Both the position numbers and the translations under genes were made by a program. Below the pieces are notes generated by a model. That model worked only from the letters and a program-made list of their open reading frames with translations, was not told the origin of the DNA and did no database searches. Shown piece after piece: positions 37,328 to 45,502 of a stretch of DNA of 53,728 bases; position 1 is the first letter of the stretch, and each line of letters starts with the position of its first letter. The DNA comes from Adlercreutzia muris (GTDB lineage Bacteria; Actinomycetota; Coriobacteriia; Coriobacteriales; Eggerthellaceae), in NCBI RefSeq assembly GCF_008831045.1, contig NZ_WAJS01000020.1:1-53728 (forward strand). Direction: 5' to 3'.

Positions 37328-37375
37328 GGAATCGCGATCGCTCGGAATCGCGATCGTTCGGAATCGCGGTCGCTC
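37328..37375. repeat. Three tandem copies of a 16-bp repeat
   Basis: GGAATCGCGATCGCTC (37328-37343), GGAATCGCGATCGTTC (37344-37359) and GGAATCGCGGTCGCTC (37360-37375). Period is exactly 16 bp, and the first copy contains the palindrome GCGATCGC. Sits ~130 bp upstream of moeA. Confidence 0.85.
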
Positions 37376-37504
37376 TGAAAACGCGCTCTCTTTCGCGCAG
37401 GTTTATCCTCGGACGGTTATAATAGAGCGCGGAAATATGGCGCAGCGTGCCCGGGTTGGCGTGCCCAGCCGCGCGAGCGCTTGAGGAGGAGAAAGGGAAC
37501 TGAC

Positions 37505-38761
37505 GTGAAGGATATGATCTCGCTGGAAGAGGCCCGCGCGCTCGTGTGCGGCGCCGTGGAGCCGATGGCCGTGGAAACCGTGGGGCTGCTGGATGCCGTG
37601 GGTCGGGTGGCCGCGGCCGATCTGACCAGCGACATCGACGTGTCCCCCTTCGCCCACTCGGCCATGGACGGCTTCGCCCTGCGGGCCGCCGAGATCGAGG
37701 CGGCCGACGGGAAGGCGCCCGTGGTCCTGCGCGTGATCGCCGAGATCGGCGCCGGCGATGTGTTCGAGGGCGTCATCGGGGCGGGGGAGTGCGTGCGCAT
37801 CATGACCGGCGCCTGCCTGCCCGACGATGCCGATGCCGTGGTGAAATATGAGATCGTGGCCGTGGTGGAAGGCGACGGGCATGCAGGATCGCTCGTGTCC
37901 TTTGCGGCGCCGACGAAGGTGGGGTCCAATGTGCGCCCCGCCGGCGAGGAGGCTCGGGCCGGCGAGGTGGTCGTGCGCGCCGGCGAGGTCGTCGGCGCGG
38001 CCGGCGTGGGCTTTCTGGCCGGCTGCGGCGTGTTGGAGGTGCCGGTGCGCCGCCGTCCCCGGGTAGCCATCATCGCCACGGGCAGCGAACTCGTGTCCCC
38101 TGCGGAGGTGCCTGGCCCCGGCAAGATCCGCAATTCCAACAGCTACGCCATGGCCGCCTGCGCGAGCCGGGCCGGCGCGGTGCCCCATATCCTTCCCATC
38201 GTGGAGGACACCTACGAGGCTCTGCGCGCGGCCGTGGCCGCGGCCACGGAAGAGTACGACTTCGTGGTGACCACGGGCGGGGCGGCCAACGGCGACTACG
38301 ATTTCATCAAGCCCGTGGTGGCCGATCTGGGGGAGTTGCTCATGGCCACGGTGAACATGCGCCCGGGCAAGGCCCAAACCTTCGGGCTGGTGAATGGCAC
38401 GCCGGTCTTCGGCCTGCCGGGCAACCCGGCCGCGGCCTACGTGGGCTTCGAGCTGATTATCCGCCCGGCCCTGCGTACCATGCAGGGCTACGGCTTCCTC
38501 GATCATCCGGTGGTTCGAGCGCGCCTGACCGCCGATGAGAAGAACCGCGACCCGCGCCGTATCTTCTTGCGCGGCACCCTTACCCGCGCCGATGACGGCG
38601 CCTTCGAGGTGACGCCGGCTAAGAACCAGAGCTCGGGTCTGTTCGGGCCCATCCAGAAGACCAACTGCATGGCCATCATGCCCGAGGGCGGCGAGCCCCA
38701 GCCGGCGGGAACCATGGTAGACTGCATCCTGCTGGATGTGCCGGAAGAGGTTTGTCTCTAG
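37505..38761 (+). CDS. moeA: Molybdopterin molybdenumtransferase MoeA
   Basis: 418 residues, GTG start with GAAAGGG upstream (ATG 37514 possible). Domains in order: N-terminal SPFAHSAMDGFAL and RIMTGACLPDDADAVV, the MogA-like central domain with ATGSEL, TTGGAANGDYDF and GLPGNPAAAYVGFEL, and a C-terminal beta-barrel. It inserts molybdate into adenylylated molybdopterin, supplying cofactor for reductases like the one at the left edge. mogA follows. Confidence 0.95.
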   Translation: MKDMISLEEARALVCGAVEPMAVETVGLLDAVGRVAAADLTSDIDVSPFAHSAMDGFALRAAEIEAADGKAPVVLRVIAEIGAGDVFEGVIGAGECVRIMTGACLPDDADAVVKYEIVAVVEGDGHAGSLVSFAAPTKVGSNVRPAGEEARAGEVVVRAGEVVGAAGVGFLAGCGVLEVPVRRRPRVAIIATGSELVSPAEVPGPGKIRNSNSYAMAACASRAGAVPHILPIVEDTYEALRAAVAAATEEYDFVVTTGGAANGDYDFIKPVVADLGELLMATVNMRPGKAQTFGLVNGTPVFGLPGNPAAAYVGFELIIRPALRTMQGYGFLDHPVVRARLTADEKNRDPRRIFLRGTLTRADDGAFEVTPAKNQSSGLFGPIQKTNCMAIMPEGGEPQPAGTMVDCILLDVPEEVCL

Positions 38762-38818
38762 CCTGCCTGTGCCCGTCGCGGCTCCGTTGAAGAGGGAAGG
38801 CTGACGGAAAGGAATCCC

Positions 38819-39352
38819 ATGACCATTAAATTCGCCATTATCACTTGCTCTGATACCCGCACCCTGGAGACTGACGAGGCGGGGGCTAGGCTGGAAGAGC
38901 TGATCGCCGCCGAGGGCTGGGAGTGCATCCGCCGTGTCGTGGAGAAAGACGAGCGCCCGTTTATCGCCGGGGCGTTGCTGGACGCGTGCGACCACACCGA
39001 TGCCGACGTGGTGCTCACCTGCGGCGGCAGCGGCCTCTCGCTGCGGGACGTGACCCCCGAGGCCACCCGCGACGTGGCCGACCGCGAGGTGCCGGGCATT
39101 GCCGAGGCCATGCGCGTCCACAGCCTGAAGATCACCCCCTACGCCATGCTGTCCCGGGCCATTTGCGCCCAGCGGGGCCGCACCCTCATCATCAACCTGC
39201 CCGGTTCCACCAAGGCGGCCACCGAGAATTGGGAGGGCATCGTGGCGGCGCTGCCCCACGCCGTGAAGATGATGGCTGGAGGCGGCCATGACACGCAGAA
39301 GAGCCTCTCGGAAAAACTCTCTGCTGCGGCAGCGCGAGGCGAGCTCGGATAA
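38819..39352 (+). CDS. mogA: Molybdopterin adenylyltransferase (MogA/MoaB family)
   Basis: 177 residues: FAIITCSDTRTLETDEAG, LTCGGSGLSLRDVTPEAT and INLPGSTKAATENWEGI are MogA/MoaB signatures. It adenylylates molybdopterin before MoeA acts. GGAAAGGAATCCC precedes the ATG. Same operon as moeA (57-nt gap). MogA and MoaB are hard to separate by eye. Confidence 0.92.
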   Translation: MTIKFAIITCSDTRTLETDEAGARLEELIAAEGWECIRRVVEKDERPFIAGALLDACDHTDADVVLTCGGSGLSLRDVTPEATRDVADREVPGIAEAMRVHSLKITPYAMLSRAICAQRGRTLIINLPGSTKAATENWEGIVAALPHAVKMMAGGGHDTQKSLSEKLSAAAARGELG

Positions 39353-39494
39353 GGGGCACTCGCGCAAAAGCGCCCGCGCCCTGTTGCGCCCCCGTGCCGT
39401 GAAGATGGCGGTTGCCCGTCGCTGCACGGGGCGATAAGCGCTATACTGGGGCCCGATAACACAGGCTCCCGGTGCGATTTCGAGGTGGCGTTTC

Positions 39495-40919
39495 ATGGCA
39501 GATCTTCCCAACGGCTTTACGGGCTTTTCGCGCCGTGACCCGAATTTCGTGTCGGCGGGCGACGCCCTGCGCAGTTCCCGCTATGACGACACGCCCTTTG
39601 CGGCCCGCAAGCAGGAGCGCTCTGCGGTCGGCGGCTGGGCACCGGCAGGTCCGGCCGCGGGAGCGGTGGACCGGGGGGCTGCGGGGCGCATGGCGCCGGC
39701 CTCCGATGTGCTGCAGTTCGCCGAGAGCGGCACGGCTCCGGCTGGCCCCCCGCGCTTCGATCCCGACAAGCTCGCCCATATTCCCGAGACCGATCGGCGC
39801 TGGTCCTGGGTGGAGATCGATCTGAACGCCATCCGCCACAACGCTTCAACGGTGAAGCATCGCCTGCGTCCCGGCTGTCGACTTATGGCCGTGGTAAAGG
39901 CCGATGCCTACGGCCATGGGGCCGTGCAGGTGGCCAAGACGGCCCTGAATTCCGGGGCTGAGTACCTGGGCGTGGCCACGGTGGACGAGGCTATCGCCCT
40001 GCGCGAGGCCTATGTGAACGCCCCGGTGCTCGTGTTGGCCGAGCCCCCGGCTACGGCCATTCCGCTGCTTCTGGCCTACAAGATCATGCCGAGCGTCTAT
40101 ACCGCCGAGTTCGCCATCCGCTATGCCGAGGCCGCCGATGCCTTCGGGCTGCGAGCTCCGTTCCACCTGAAGGTTAACACGGGCATGAACCGCATTGGCG
40201 TGCGTTGGGACGAGGTGGTGGAATTCGCTCGGCAGATCTCGTTCCATCGGGCCCTGGATCTTGAGGGCACCTTCACGCACTTCGCCACCGCTGACTGCCC
40301 TGGCACCATCGACTTCGAGCGCCAGGTGAAGCGCTTCGCCGAGGCGGTGAACGCCCTGCGGGCCGCGGGGCTGAACCCGGGCATCGTGCACGCGGCCAAC
40401 TCCGCGGCGGCCATCCGCTACCCGGAGGTGCAGTTGGACATGGTGCGCCTCGGCATCTCGCTCTACGGCTTCTATCCCTGCCCGGAGGCCTACCCGCTCA
40501 TCGATCTGAAGCCGGCCATGGCCGTGAAGGCCCGCATCACCGACGTGAAGATCGTGTCCGTGAACGAGGGGGTCAGCTACGGGCTGCACTACCGCAGCCC
40601 CGGCTCGGTGAAGATATGCACTCTGCCCATCGGCTATGCCGACGGTTTGCGTCGCGGGCTCTCCAATCGCACTGACGTGCTCCTCGGCGGCCGCCGCTTC
40701 CATCAGGCGGGGAACATCTGCATGGACCAGTGCATGTTCGAGGTGAATCTGCGCCAGCGCCTCGCCGTCGATCCCCAGATCGGCGACGAGGTGGTCATCG
40801 TGGGAGAGCAGGGCGAGGCGGCCGTCACCATCGACGAGATGGCCGAGACTCTGGGCACCATCCAGCACGAGGTGGCCATAGGGTTCGGCTGTTCGCGCCT
40901 GCCTCGAATTTATATATAA
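39495..40919 (+). CDS. alr: Alanine racemase with ~97-residue N-terminal extension
   Basis: 474 residues; normal Alr is about 370. Residues 1-97 are Pro/Ala/Gly-rich and probably disordered. The catalytic part starts at RRWSWVEIDLNAIRHN. PLP lysine K135 in MAVVKADAYGHG and the catalytic Tyr362 in GVSYGLHY are both present. Makes D-alanine for peptidoglycan. The extended start is used because GAGGTGGCGTTTC precedes ATG 39495; no strong later start is evident. The stop codon lies within a 28-bp palindrome. Confidence 0.93.
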   Translation: MADLPNGFTGFSRRDPNFVSAGDALRSSRYDDTPFAARKQERSAVGGWAPAGPAAGAVDRGAAGRMAPASDVLQFAESGTAPAGPPRFDPDKLAHIPETDRRWSWVEIDLNAIRHNASTVKHRLRPGCRLMAVVKADAYGHGAVQVAKTALNSGAEYLGVATVDEAIALREAYVNAPVLVLAEPPATAIPLLLAYKIMPSVYTAEFAIRYAEAADAFGLRAPFHLKVNTGMNRIGVRWDEVVEFARQISFHRALDLEGTFTHFATADCPGTIDFERQVKRFAEAVNALRAAGLNPGIVHAANSAAAIRYPEVQLDMVRLGISLYGFYPCPEAYPLIDLKPAMAVKARITDVKIVSVNEGVSYGLHYRSPGSVKICTLPIGYADGLRRGLSNRTDVLLGGRRFHQAGNICMDQCMFEVNLRQRLAVDPQIGDEVVIVGEQGEAAVTIDEMAETLGTIQHEVAIGFGCSRLPRIYI

Positions 40920-40928
40920 ATTCGAGGC
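40901..40928. repeat. Perfect 28-bp palindrome overlapping the alr stop codon
   Basis: GCCTCGAATTTATA (40901-40914) is followed directly by its exact complement to 40928. The alr stop TAA is at 40917-40919. The centre is A/T only. No T-tract follows, so it is not a standard terminator. Confidence 0.9.
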
Positions 40929-40930
40929 CT

Positions 40931-40952
40931 CGATGCTGCGGTTCCGACAGGC
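40931..40952 (+). repeat. 22-bp repeat copy 1 (after alr)
   Basis: CGATGCTGCGGTTCCGACAG followed by GC. It differs from a copy after prs (52862-52883) at two positions. Both copies lie just beyond a palindromic sequence at a gene end. Confidence 0.75.
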
Positions 40953-41115
40953 CCCCGCCTCCGCGCTCCAAAGCTTGCCTTCGAGCACAAGGCGGCGCGG
41001 ACGGTCATCGGCCGGCGGCCGCGGCTTTCCTCAGGGCTGGGGCCGCGCCCTTGCCATCGCCCGACGAAAGAGTGTGCCGCCTCCCGAGGCGAACCTGTGA
41101 GAGAGGATTGCATTA

Positions 41116-41745
41116 ATGGATATGACGAGTTCCCAGACGAATGCCGCTCGGCAGCATCCCCATATCCCCCTTGATGAGCTGCGGGCGCAGGTAGCGGCGT
41201 GCCGGCAGTGCCCGCTGTGCGAGGGGCGCACCCAGACCGTGTTCGGCGTGGGCAATCCCGAGGCGCGGGTGCTTATCGTAGGGGAGGCCCCGGGCAAGAA
41301 CGAGGACTTGCAGGGCGAGCCCTTCGTGGGCGCGGCGGGCAAGTACCTCAACGAGCTGCTGGCCATCGCCGGGCTTGCCCGTGACGAGGTGTTCATCGCC
41401 AATGTACTGAAATGTCGGCCGCCCTCGAATCGCGATCCGCGCCCCGAGGAGATCCAGGCCTGCACGCCGTTCCTCCGAGAGCAGACCCGCACCATCGACC
41501 CGGAGTTCATCGTCACGCTGGGCAACTTCGCCACGAAGTTCATCCTGAAGACCGACGTGGGCATCACGCGGCTCCACGGCACCCTGCAACGGGCCGGCCG
41601 CTTCAAGGTGTTCCCCATCTTCCACCCGGCCGCCGCCCTCTACGACGGCAAGAAGCGCGAGGCCCTGGAGAACGACTTCGCCACCTTGGGCGAGCTTCTG
41701 TCCGCTCCCGACGGACGGGCGGCTACAGCCAGTTCTTCTTCTTGA
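41116..41745 (+). CDS. Type 4 uracil-DNA glycosylase
   Basis: 209 residues. Fe-S cysteines in CRQCPLC, NVLKCRPPSNRDP and IQACTPFLREQ; catalytic segment LIVGEAPGKNEDLQGEPFVG; C-terminal HPAAAL motif. Removes uracil from DNA for base-excision repair. The C-terminal ~15 residues are low complexity. It overlaps the convergent corA-like gene by 23 bp at its 3' end. Confidence 0.93.
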   Translation: MDMTSSQTNAARQHPHIPLDELRAQVAACRQCPLCEGRTQTVFGVGNPEARVLIVGEAPGKNEDLQGEPFVGAAGKYLNELLAIAGLARDEVFIANVLKCRPPSNRDPRPEEIQACTPFLREQTRTIDPEFIVTLGNFATKFILKTDVGITRLHGTLQRAGRFKVFPIFHPAAALYDGKKREALENDFATLGELLSAPDGRAATASSSS

Positions 41746-42646
41746 AGAACAGCACCATAGCCACGATCATGACGAGCGCGAGCGTGATGATGGTGGCCGC
41801 CATGTAGGGCCAGTCGAGGCCCGGCAGCACGGTGAGGTTCATGCCGAACCAGCCGGTGACCAGGGTGAGCGGGGCGAACATCACCGTGGCGATGGTGAGG
41901 ATCTGCATGGTGGAGTTCTGTTTGAGGTCGATCTGGGTCTGGTGCAGCTCGCGCAGCTGCAGGCTGTACTCCCGTAGGGTCTCGGCCCGATCGGCCAGGT
42001 GGTTCGCGTGGGCGGCCACGTGGCTGAAGGCGCGGGCTTCCTCGCGGCTCATCACCTTGTTCTCGTTGTCGGCGATCAGATCGGCCATGACGGCGATCTG
42101 CTGGTAGTACGATCCCATGCGCATGGCGGCGCGGCGATAGCCCATGATGGTCTGGGACGATACGGTTTCGCTGTGATCGAGCATGACCTCCTCGATCTTC
42201 TCCATGGCATCCTCCATGAGGGAGAACCAGGTGAAATCGTCGGCAATGAGCGTCTTCATGAGGGCGTAGAGGCAGTGCGAGGTGGTGGCCTTGGTGAGAA
42301 TGCCGCTCGATGCCACCTTGGCCAGCATATCGGTGGCTACGGTGCCGTCGTCGATGAAGATGAGCCGGTCGGCGTCGAGATAGAATGACATGCGGTCGGG
42401 ATCGGCCGTGGGGTCGGTCTTGTCGGGCACGGCGAAAGAGCCGATGACGAAGGAAGGGTACAGCTCCACGAAGTTCATCTCGGCCGGCTCCAGAGCCGCC
42501 AGGCCGTTACGGCCCTCCGGGGAGATGTTGGGCAAAGCGTCGAACTCGTGGGAGGTGATGACCTTCACGAGGGGCGGGCGGGGATTCGCCCGAATGCTCG
42601 GAGTGCGGAGGGGCTGGGGTTGGTTCAGTTCGTAGACAATGGCCAT
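41723..42646 (-). CDS. CorA-family divalent metal transporter
   Basis: 307 residues. Cytoplasmic N-terminal domain rich in helices, then two C-terminal membrane helices with the GMN selectivity motif (TGWFGMNL, ~residue 272) and a basic end KKKNWL. CorA proteins import Mg2+ or export other divalent ions. GAGGAGG favours ATG 42646 over 42649. Confidence 0.92.
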   Translation of the reverse strand: MAIVYELNQPQPLRTPSIRANPRPPLVKVITSHEFDALPNISPEGRNGLAALEPAEMNFVELYPSFVIGSFAVPDKTDPTADPDRMSFYLDADRLIFIDDGTVATDMLAKVASSGILTKATTSHCLYALMKTLIADDFTWFSLMEDAMEKIEEVMLDHSETVSSQTIMGYRRAAMRMGSYYQQIAVMADLIADNENKVMSREEARAFSHVAAHANHLADRAETLREYSLQLRELHQTQIDLKQNSTMQILTIATVMFAPLTLVTGWFGMNLTVLPGLDWPYMAATIITLALVMIVAMVLFFKKKNWL

Positions 42647-42786
42647 CATTTCCTCCTCGCGGCACCGTCGCTTCCGGTTCCCTAGTATAGAATGAGCCGC
42701 GCGGTAACCGTTCCCGTGCGGCTATCTGTCACTTGTTTGTGGCCCGGCGCTGCGGCGCTGTGTCCTTCGCGAAGAAAGGTGGTCCT

Positions 42787-44136
42787 ATGGCCTTCGATCC
42801 CGTCGCCTGGATCAATACGCCCCGTTGGCAGGCATCGCGCTTGGGGCTCGAGCGCATGACCGACCTGCTGGAGCGCTTGGGCCGTCCTCAGGACGATCTG
42901 CGCTTCGTCCACGTGGCGGGCACGAACGGAAAAGGGTCGGTCTGCGCCTATCTGGCTCGCATCCTCGAGGAGGCCGGCTACACCGTGGGGCTGTTCACAA
43001 GCCCCTATATCCTGCGCTTCGAAGAGCGCATTCGCGTGAACGGAGCCGACATCACTGCTGAGGAGCTGGCTCGGGCCGTGGCTGTTGTGCGTCCCGCTGC
43101 CGCGGCCATAGAGACCGCGACGGGAGATCATCCCACGGAATTCGAGCTGATGGCCGCCGTGGCCCTGGAGCACTTTCGGGCATCGGCCTGCGATATCGTT
43201 GTGCTGGAAGTGGGCCTGGGCGGCCGTTTGGATGCCACCAATGCCATCGACGCGCCCGAGGTGAGCATCATCACCCGCATCGGGCTGGACCATACCGATC
43301 TGCTGGGCGACACCCTGGCGGCTGTCGCCGGGGAAAAGGCCGGCATCGTGAAGGCCGGCGTGCCAGTGGTCAGCTGGCCCCAGGAGCCCGAGGCCATGGC
43401 TGTCATCGAGGCGGTGTGCGCCGAGCGGGGCTGCGAACTGCGTTGCCCCGACTTCGCCGACCTGGCGGTGGAGCCGCTTGCGGGGGCCGGGGGCGAAGGC
43501 GTCGTGCCGTTGCGGCGGTTTTCCTATCGCGGGCGGCCCTTCGAGACGCACCTGCTCGGCAGCTACCAGCCCTTCAATGCGGTGCTGGCCCTTGCGGCGT
43601 GCGAGGAGCTGCGCGCCCGAGGCTGGGCCATTTCCGATGGGGCCGACTTCGCTGGTATCGCGGCGGCCCGCTGGCCCGGGCGCTTCGAGGTGGCGGACAC
43701 CTTCCCGCTCACCATCGTCGATGGTGGCCACAACCCCCAGGGAGCCGAGGCTTTGGCCTCGTCACTTGCGGACTTGCTGGGCGAGGCGGGGCGCAGCTCG
43801 GTGCACTTCGCCCTGGGCGTGTTGGCCGACAAAGACTATCCGGCCATGGTGCGTGCCGTGGCGCCCTGGGCCGCCTCGTTCTCGGTGTATGCGCCGGAGA
43901 ATCCCCGGGCCCTGGCGGTCGACGAGCTGGCTGCATGCGTTCGGGAGGTGCTGGCTGAGGAAGCTCGCAGCGGAGCGGTCGCCTCCCGCGGCGGTGTCGT
44001 GCCGGTAAACATCTGCGCCAGCCCGGCCGCCGCCCTTGCCGCTGCGCGGGATGCAGCAGGCTCCGAAGGCGTAGCCGTGGCCTTCGGGACTCTCTATGCC
44101 ATTGCCGACCTCGGGAATGCGTCGGGATGTCGGTAG
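42787..44136 (+). CDS. folC: Folylpolyglutamate synthase/dihydrofolate synthase
   Basis: 449 residues. P-loop VAGTNGKGSV (43-52), LFTSPYILRFEERIRVNG, VGLGGRLDATNAI, TRIGLDHTDLLGDTLAAVAGEKAGI and the C-terminal IVDGGHNPQGAEAL. Adds glutamates to folates. AAGAAAGGTGG precedes the ATG. Confidence 0.95.
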   Translation: MAFDPVAWINTPRWQASRLGLERMTDLLERLGRPQDDLRFVHVAGTNGKGSVCAYLARILEEAGYTVGLFTSPYILRFEERIRVNGADITAEELARAVAVVRPAAAAIETATGDHPTEFELMAAVALEHFRASACDIVVLEVGLGGRLDATNAIDAPEVSIITRIGLDHTDLLGDTLAAVAGEKAGIVKAGVPVVSWPQEPEAMAVIEAVCAERGCELRCPDFADLAVEPLAGAGGEGVVPLRRFSYRGRPFETHLLGSYQPFNAVLALAACEELRARGWAISDGADFAGIAAARWPGRFEVADTFPLTIVDGGHNPQGAEALASSLADLLGEAGRSSVHFALGVLADKDYPAMVRAVAPWAASFSVYAPENPRALAVDELAACVREVLAEEARSGAVASRGGVVPVNICASPAAALAAARDAAGSEGVAVAFGTLYAIADLGNASGCR

Positions 44137-44219
44137 CTTGGGCGCCCTGGTTTCCGAAGGGGGAGTCTGCTGCACGGAAACAGGCTTTTGGAAAACGGGG
44201 CTATAGCTCGGAAAACGAA

Positions 44220-44249
44220 AAGCCCCCGCGGCCGAAGCTGCGGGGGCTT
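44220..44249 (-). terminator. Terminator downstream of acpP
   Basis: Stem AAGCCCCCGC (44220-44229) / GCGGGGGCTT (44240-44249); on the minus strand it is followed by TTCGTTTTCC. Between it and folC (44150-44181) lies a small GTTTCC/GGAAAC inverted repeat. Confidence 0.8.
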
Positions 44250-44273
44250 GGGTGCGATGCTGTGTCGCGCGAC

Positions 44274-44492
44274 TTACAGGGAGTCGATGTAGGTCACCAG
44301 GTCACCTACGGTAACGAGACCCTCCGGCTCGCCGAAGTCGACCTCGCAGGCCTCCTCCAGGTCGCAGATGAGCTCGACCATGTCCAGGGAGTCGATGCCG
44401 AGGGACTCGAAAGTCGCCTCAGGGGTGACGGTGGCGGGGTCGATGTCGAGGTTGCTCTCGAGAACGCCGGCGATGGTGTCGATAGTTGCCAT
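44274..44492 (-). CDS. acpP: Acyl carrier protein
   Basis: 72 residues, acidic four-helix protein. Ser35 in LGIDSLDMVEL is the phosphopantetheine site. AAAGGAGGA precedes the ATG. It sits 3 nt downstream of hpf in the same operon rather than with fab genes, so whether it is the main fatty-acid ACP or a specialised one is open. Confidence 0.93.
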   Translation of the reverse strand: MATIDTIAGVLESNLDIDPATVTPEATFESLGIDSLDMVELICDLEEACEVDFGEPEGLVTVGDLVTYIDSL

Positions 44493-44495
44493 GAA

Positions 44496-45080
44496 CTAAT
44501 CCTCCTTTTGCGTGAGCAGGCCGTAGCCGCCGTCATCGCGGCGGTACAAGATATGCACCAGGTTGGTGTCACGATCAGTGTACGCGAAAAAGTCGTGGCC
44601 CAAAAGATCGATCTGGATGAGCGCCTCATCTTCGGTCATGGGCGTGAACTCCGTCTCCTTGCGGCGGACGATCTCGTCGTCGGCCAGCTCGTCCATGAGG
44701 CGGTCAAGATCCAGCTCGCTCTCGGGGTGGGCGTCCTCGTGGGCGTAATCGACGATGCGCTCGGTGGCGCGGACCTTCTTGTCCAGCACGCGGGTCTTGT
44801 ACTTGCGCAGCTGGCGGGCAACCTTGGCGGCTGCCACGTCGATGGCGGCGTACATGTCCTCTTCGCTCTCTTCCACACGCACGATATGGCCCTTGATGCG
44901 AACGGTGACCTCGCAGATGGCCGGCAGCGGATTGGCCGGGTTCTTCTCAGTGTACAAGACAACTTCCGTGGATACGGCGTCGGCGTCGACGGCCTTGATG
45001 GCGTTGCCCACCTTCTCCTCGGCATATTGACGAAGGGCGTCGGTGACGGGCATTTTGCGTCCGGACACGGTGATCGTCAT
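44496..45080 (-). CDS. hpf: Ribosome hibernation promoting factor, long form
   Basis: 194 residues. N-terminal S30AE domain (ITVSGRKMPVTDALRQYAEEKV; YAAIDVAAAKVARQLRKYK) binds the 30S decoding region. The C-terminal dimerisation domain (FTPMTEDEALIQIDLLGHDFFAYTD) drives 100S formation in stationary phase. AAGAGGTGG precedes the ATG. acpP follows. Confidence 0.95.
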   Translation of the reverse strand: MTITVSGRKMPVTDALRQYAEEKVGNAIKAVDADAVSTEVVLYTEKNPANPLPAICEVTVRIKGHIVRVEESEEDMYAAIDVAAAKVARQLRKYKTRVLDKKVRATERIVDYAHEDAHPESELDLDRLMDELADDEIVRRKETEFTPMTEDEALIQIDLLGHDFFAYTDRDTNLVHILYRRDDGGYGLLTQKED

Positions 45081-45294
45081 GATTCCACCTCTTTAATTCG
45101 TGGCCTACAGATTCGATTGGAAGGCCTTCGGTGCGTCGGTCTCGCCAGTTGCGTGACGAAAGCGCGGCGGCGGGAGGGCTGCCAACCGGAGAAAACAGCA
45201 TAGCGCACTTTGGGTCGGAATCGACGGGCAATTTGAGGTTGCAGGAAAACGTTTCCCGTCCGATGGGCGCTTCCGAGCGCTGCCGCAGCTCAGT

Positions 45295-45332
45295 GGCCGC
45301 AAGGTCAGACGGCAGCGTCTGACCTTGCGGCC
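45295..45332. repeat. 17-bp perfect stem-loop in the hpf-nhaA gap
   Basis: GGCCGCAAGGTCAGACG (45295-45311) / CGTCTGACCTTGCGGCC (45316-45332) with a 4-nt loop. No T-run on either side. The rest of the 422-bp gap (45081-45502) shows no gene; only the nhaA ribosome site region at its right end is recognisable. Confidence 0.85.
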
Positions 45333-45502
45333 GGCAGACTTTCATGCGGCCGTTGTCTCGTTAGTTTTGCATGGAGATTGCCGTGACGGCCCCTCAACGG
45401 GTCGTTCTTTTGGTCGTCGGCGCGGGGAAAAGCGATACAATAAACAGATATATGCGCGGCCGACCCACGGGCAGCCCAAAACGAGAACCTGAGGATGTGA
45501 GT

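Noticed and set aside
37328-37375. Possible CRISPR array
   Set aside because: Units are 16 bp and contiguous with no spacers, and no cas genes are in the window.
37128-37484. 118-codon ORF in the repeat-rich gap before moeA
   Set aside because: Runs through both inverted arms and the 16-bp tandem repeat with no protein-like features.
44150-44181. Third copy of the GCAGCAAA-type element (shares TTTCCGAAGGGG with 37131-37142)
   Set aside because: Only 12 bp are shared and no paired arms of comparable length are present; probably chance.
45416-45441. nhaA promoter TTGGTC..TACAAT
   Set aside because: Spacer is 20 nt, too long to support with confidence.
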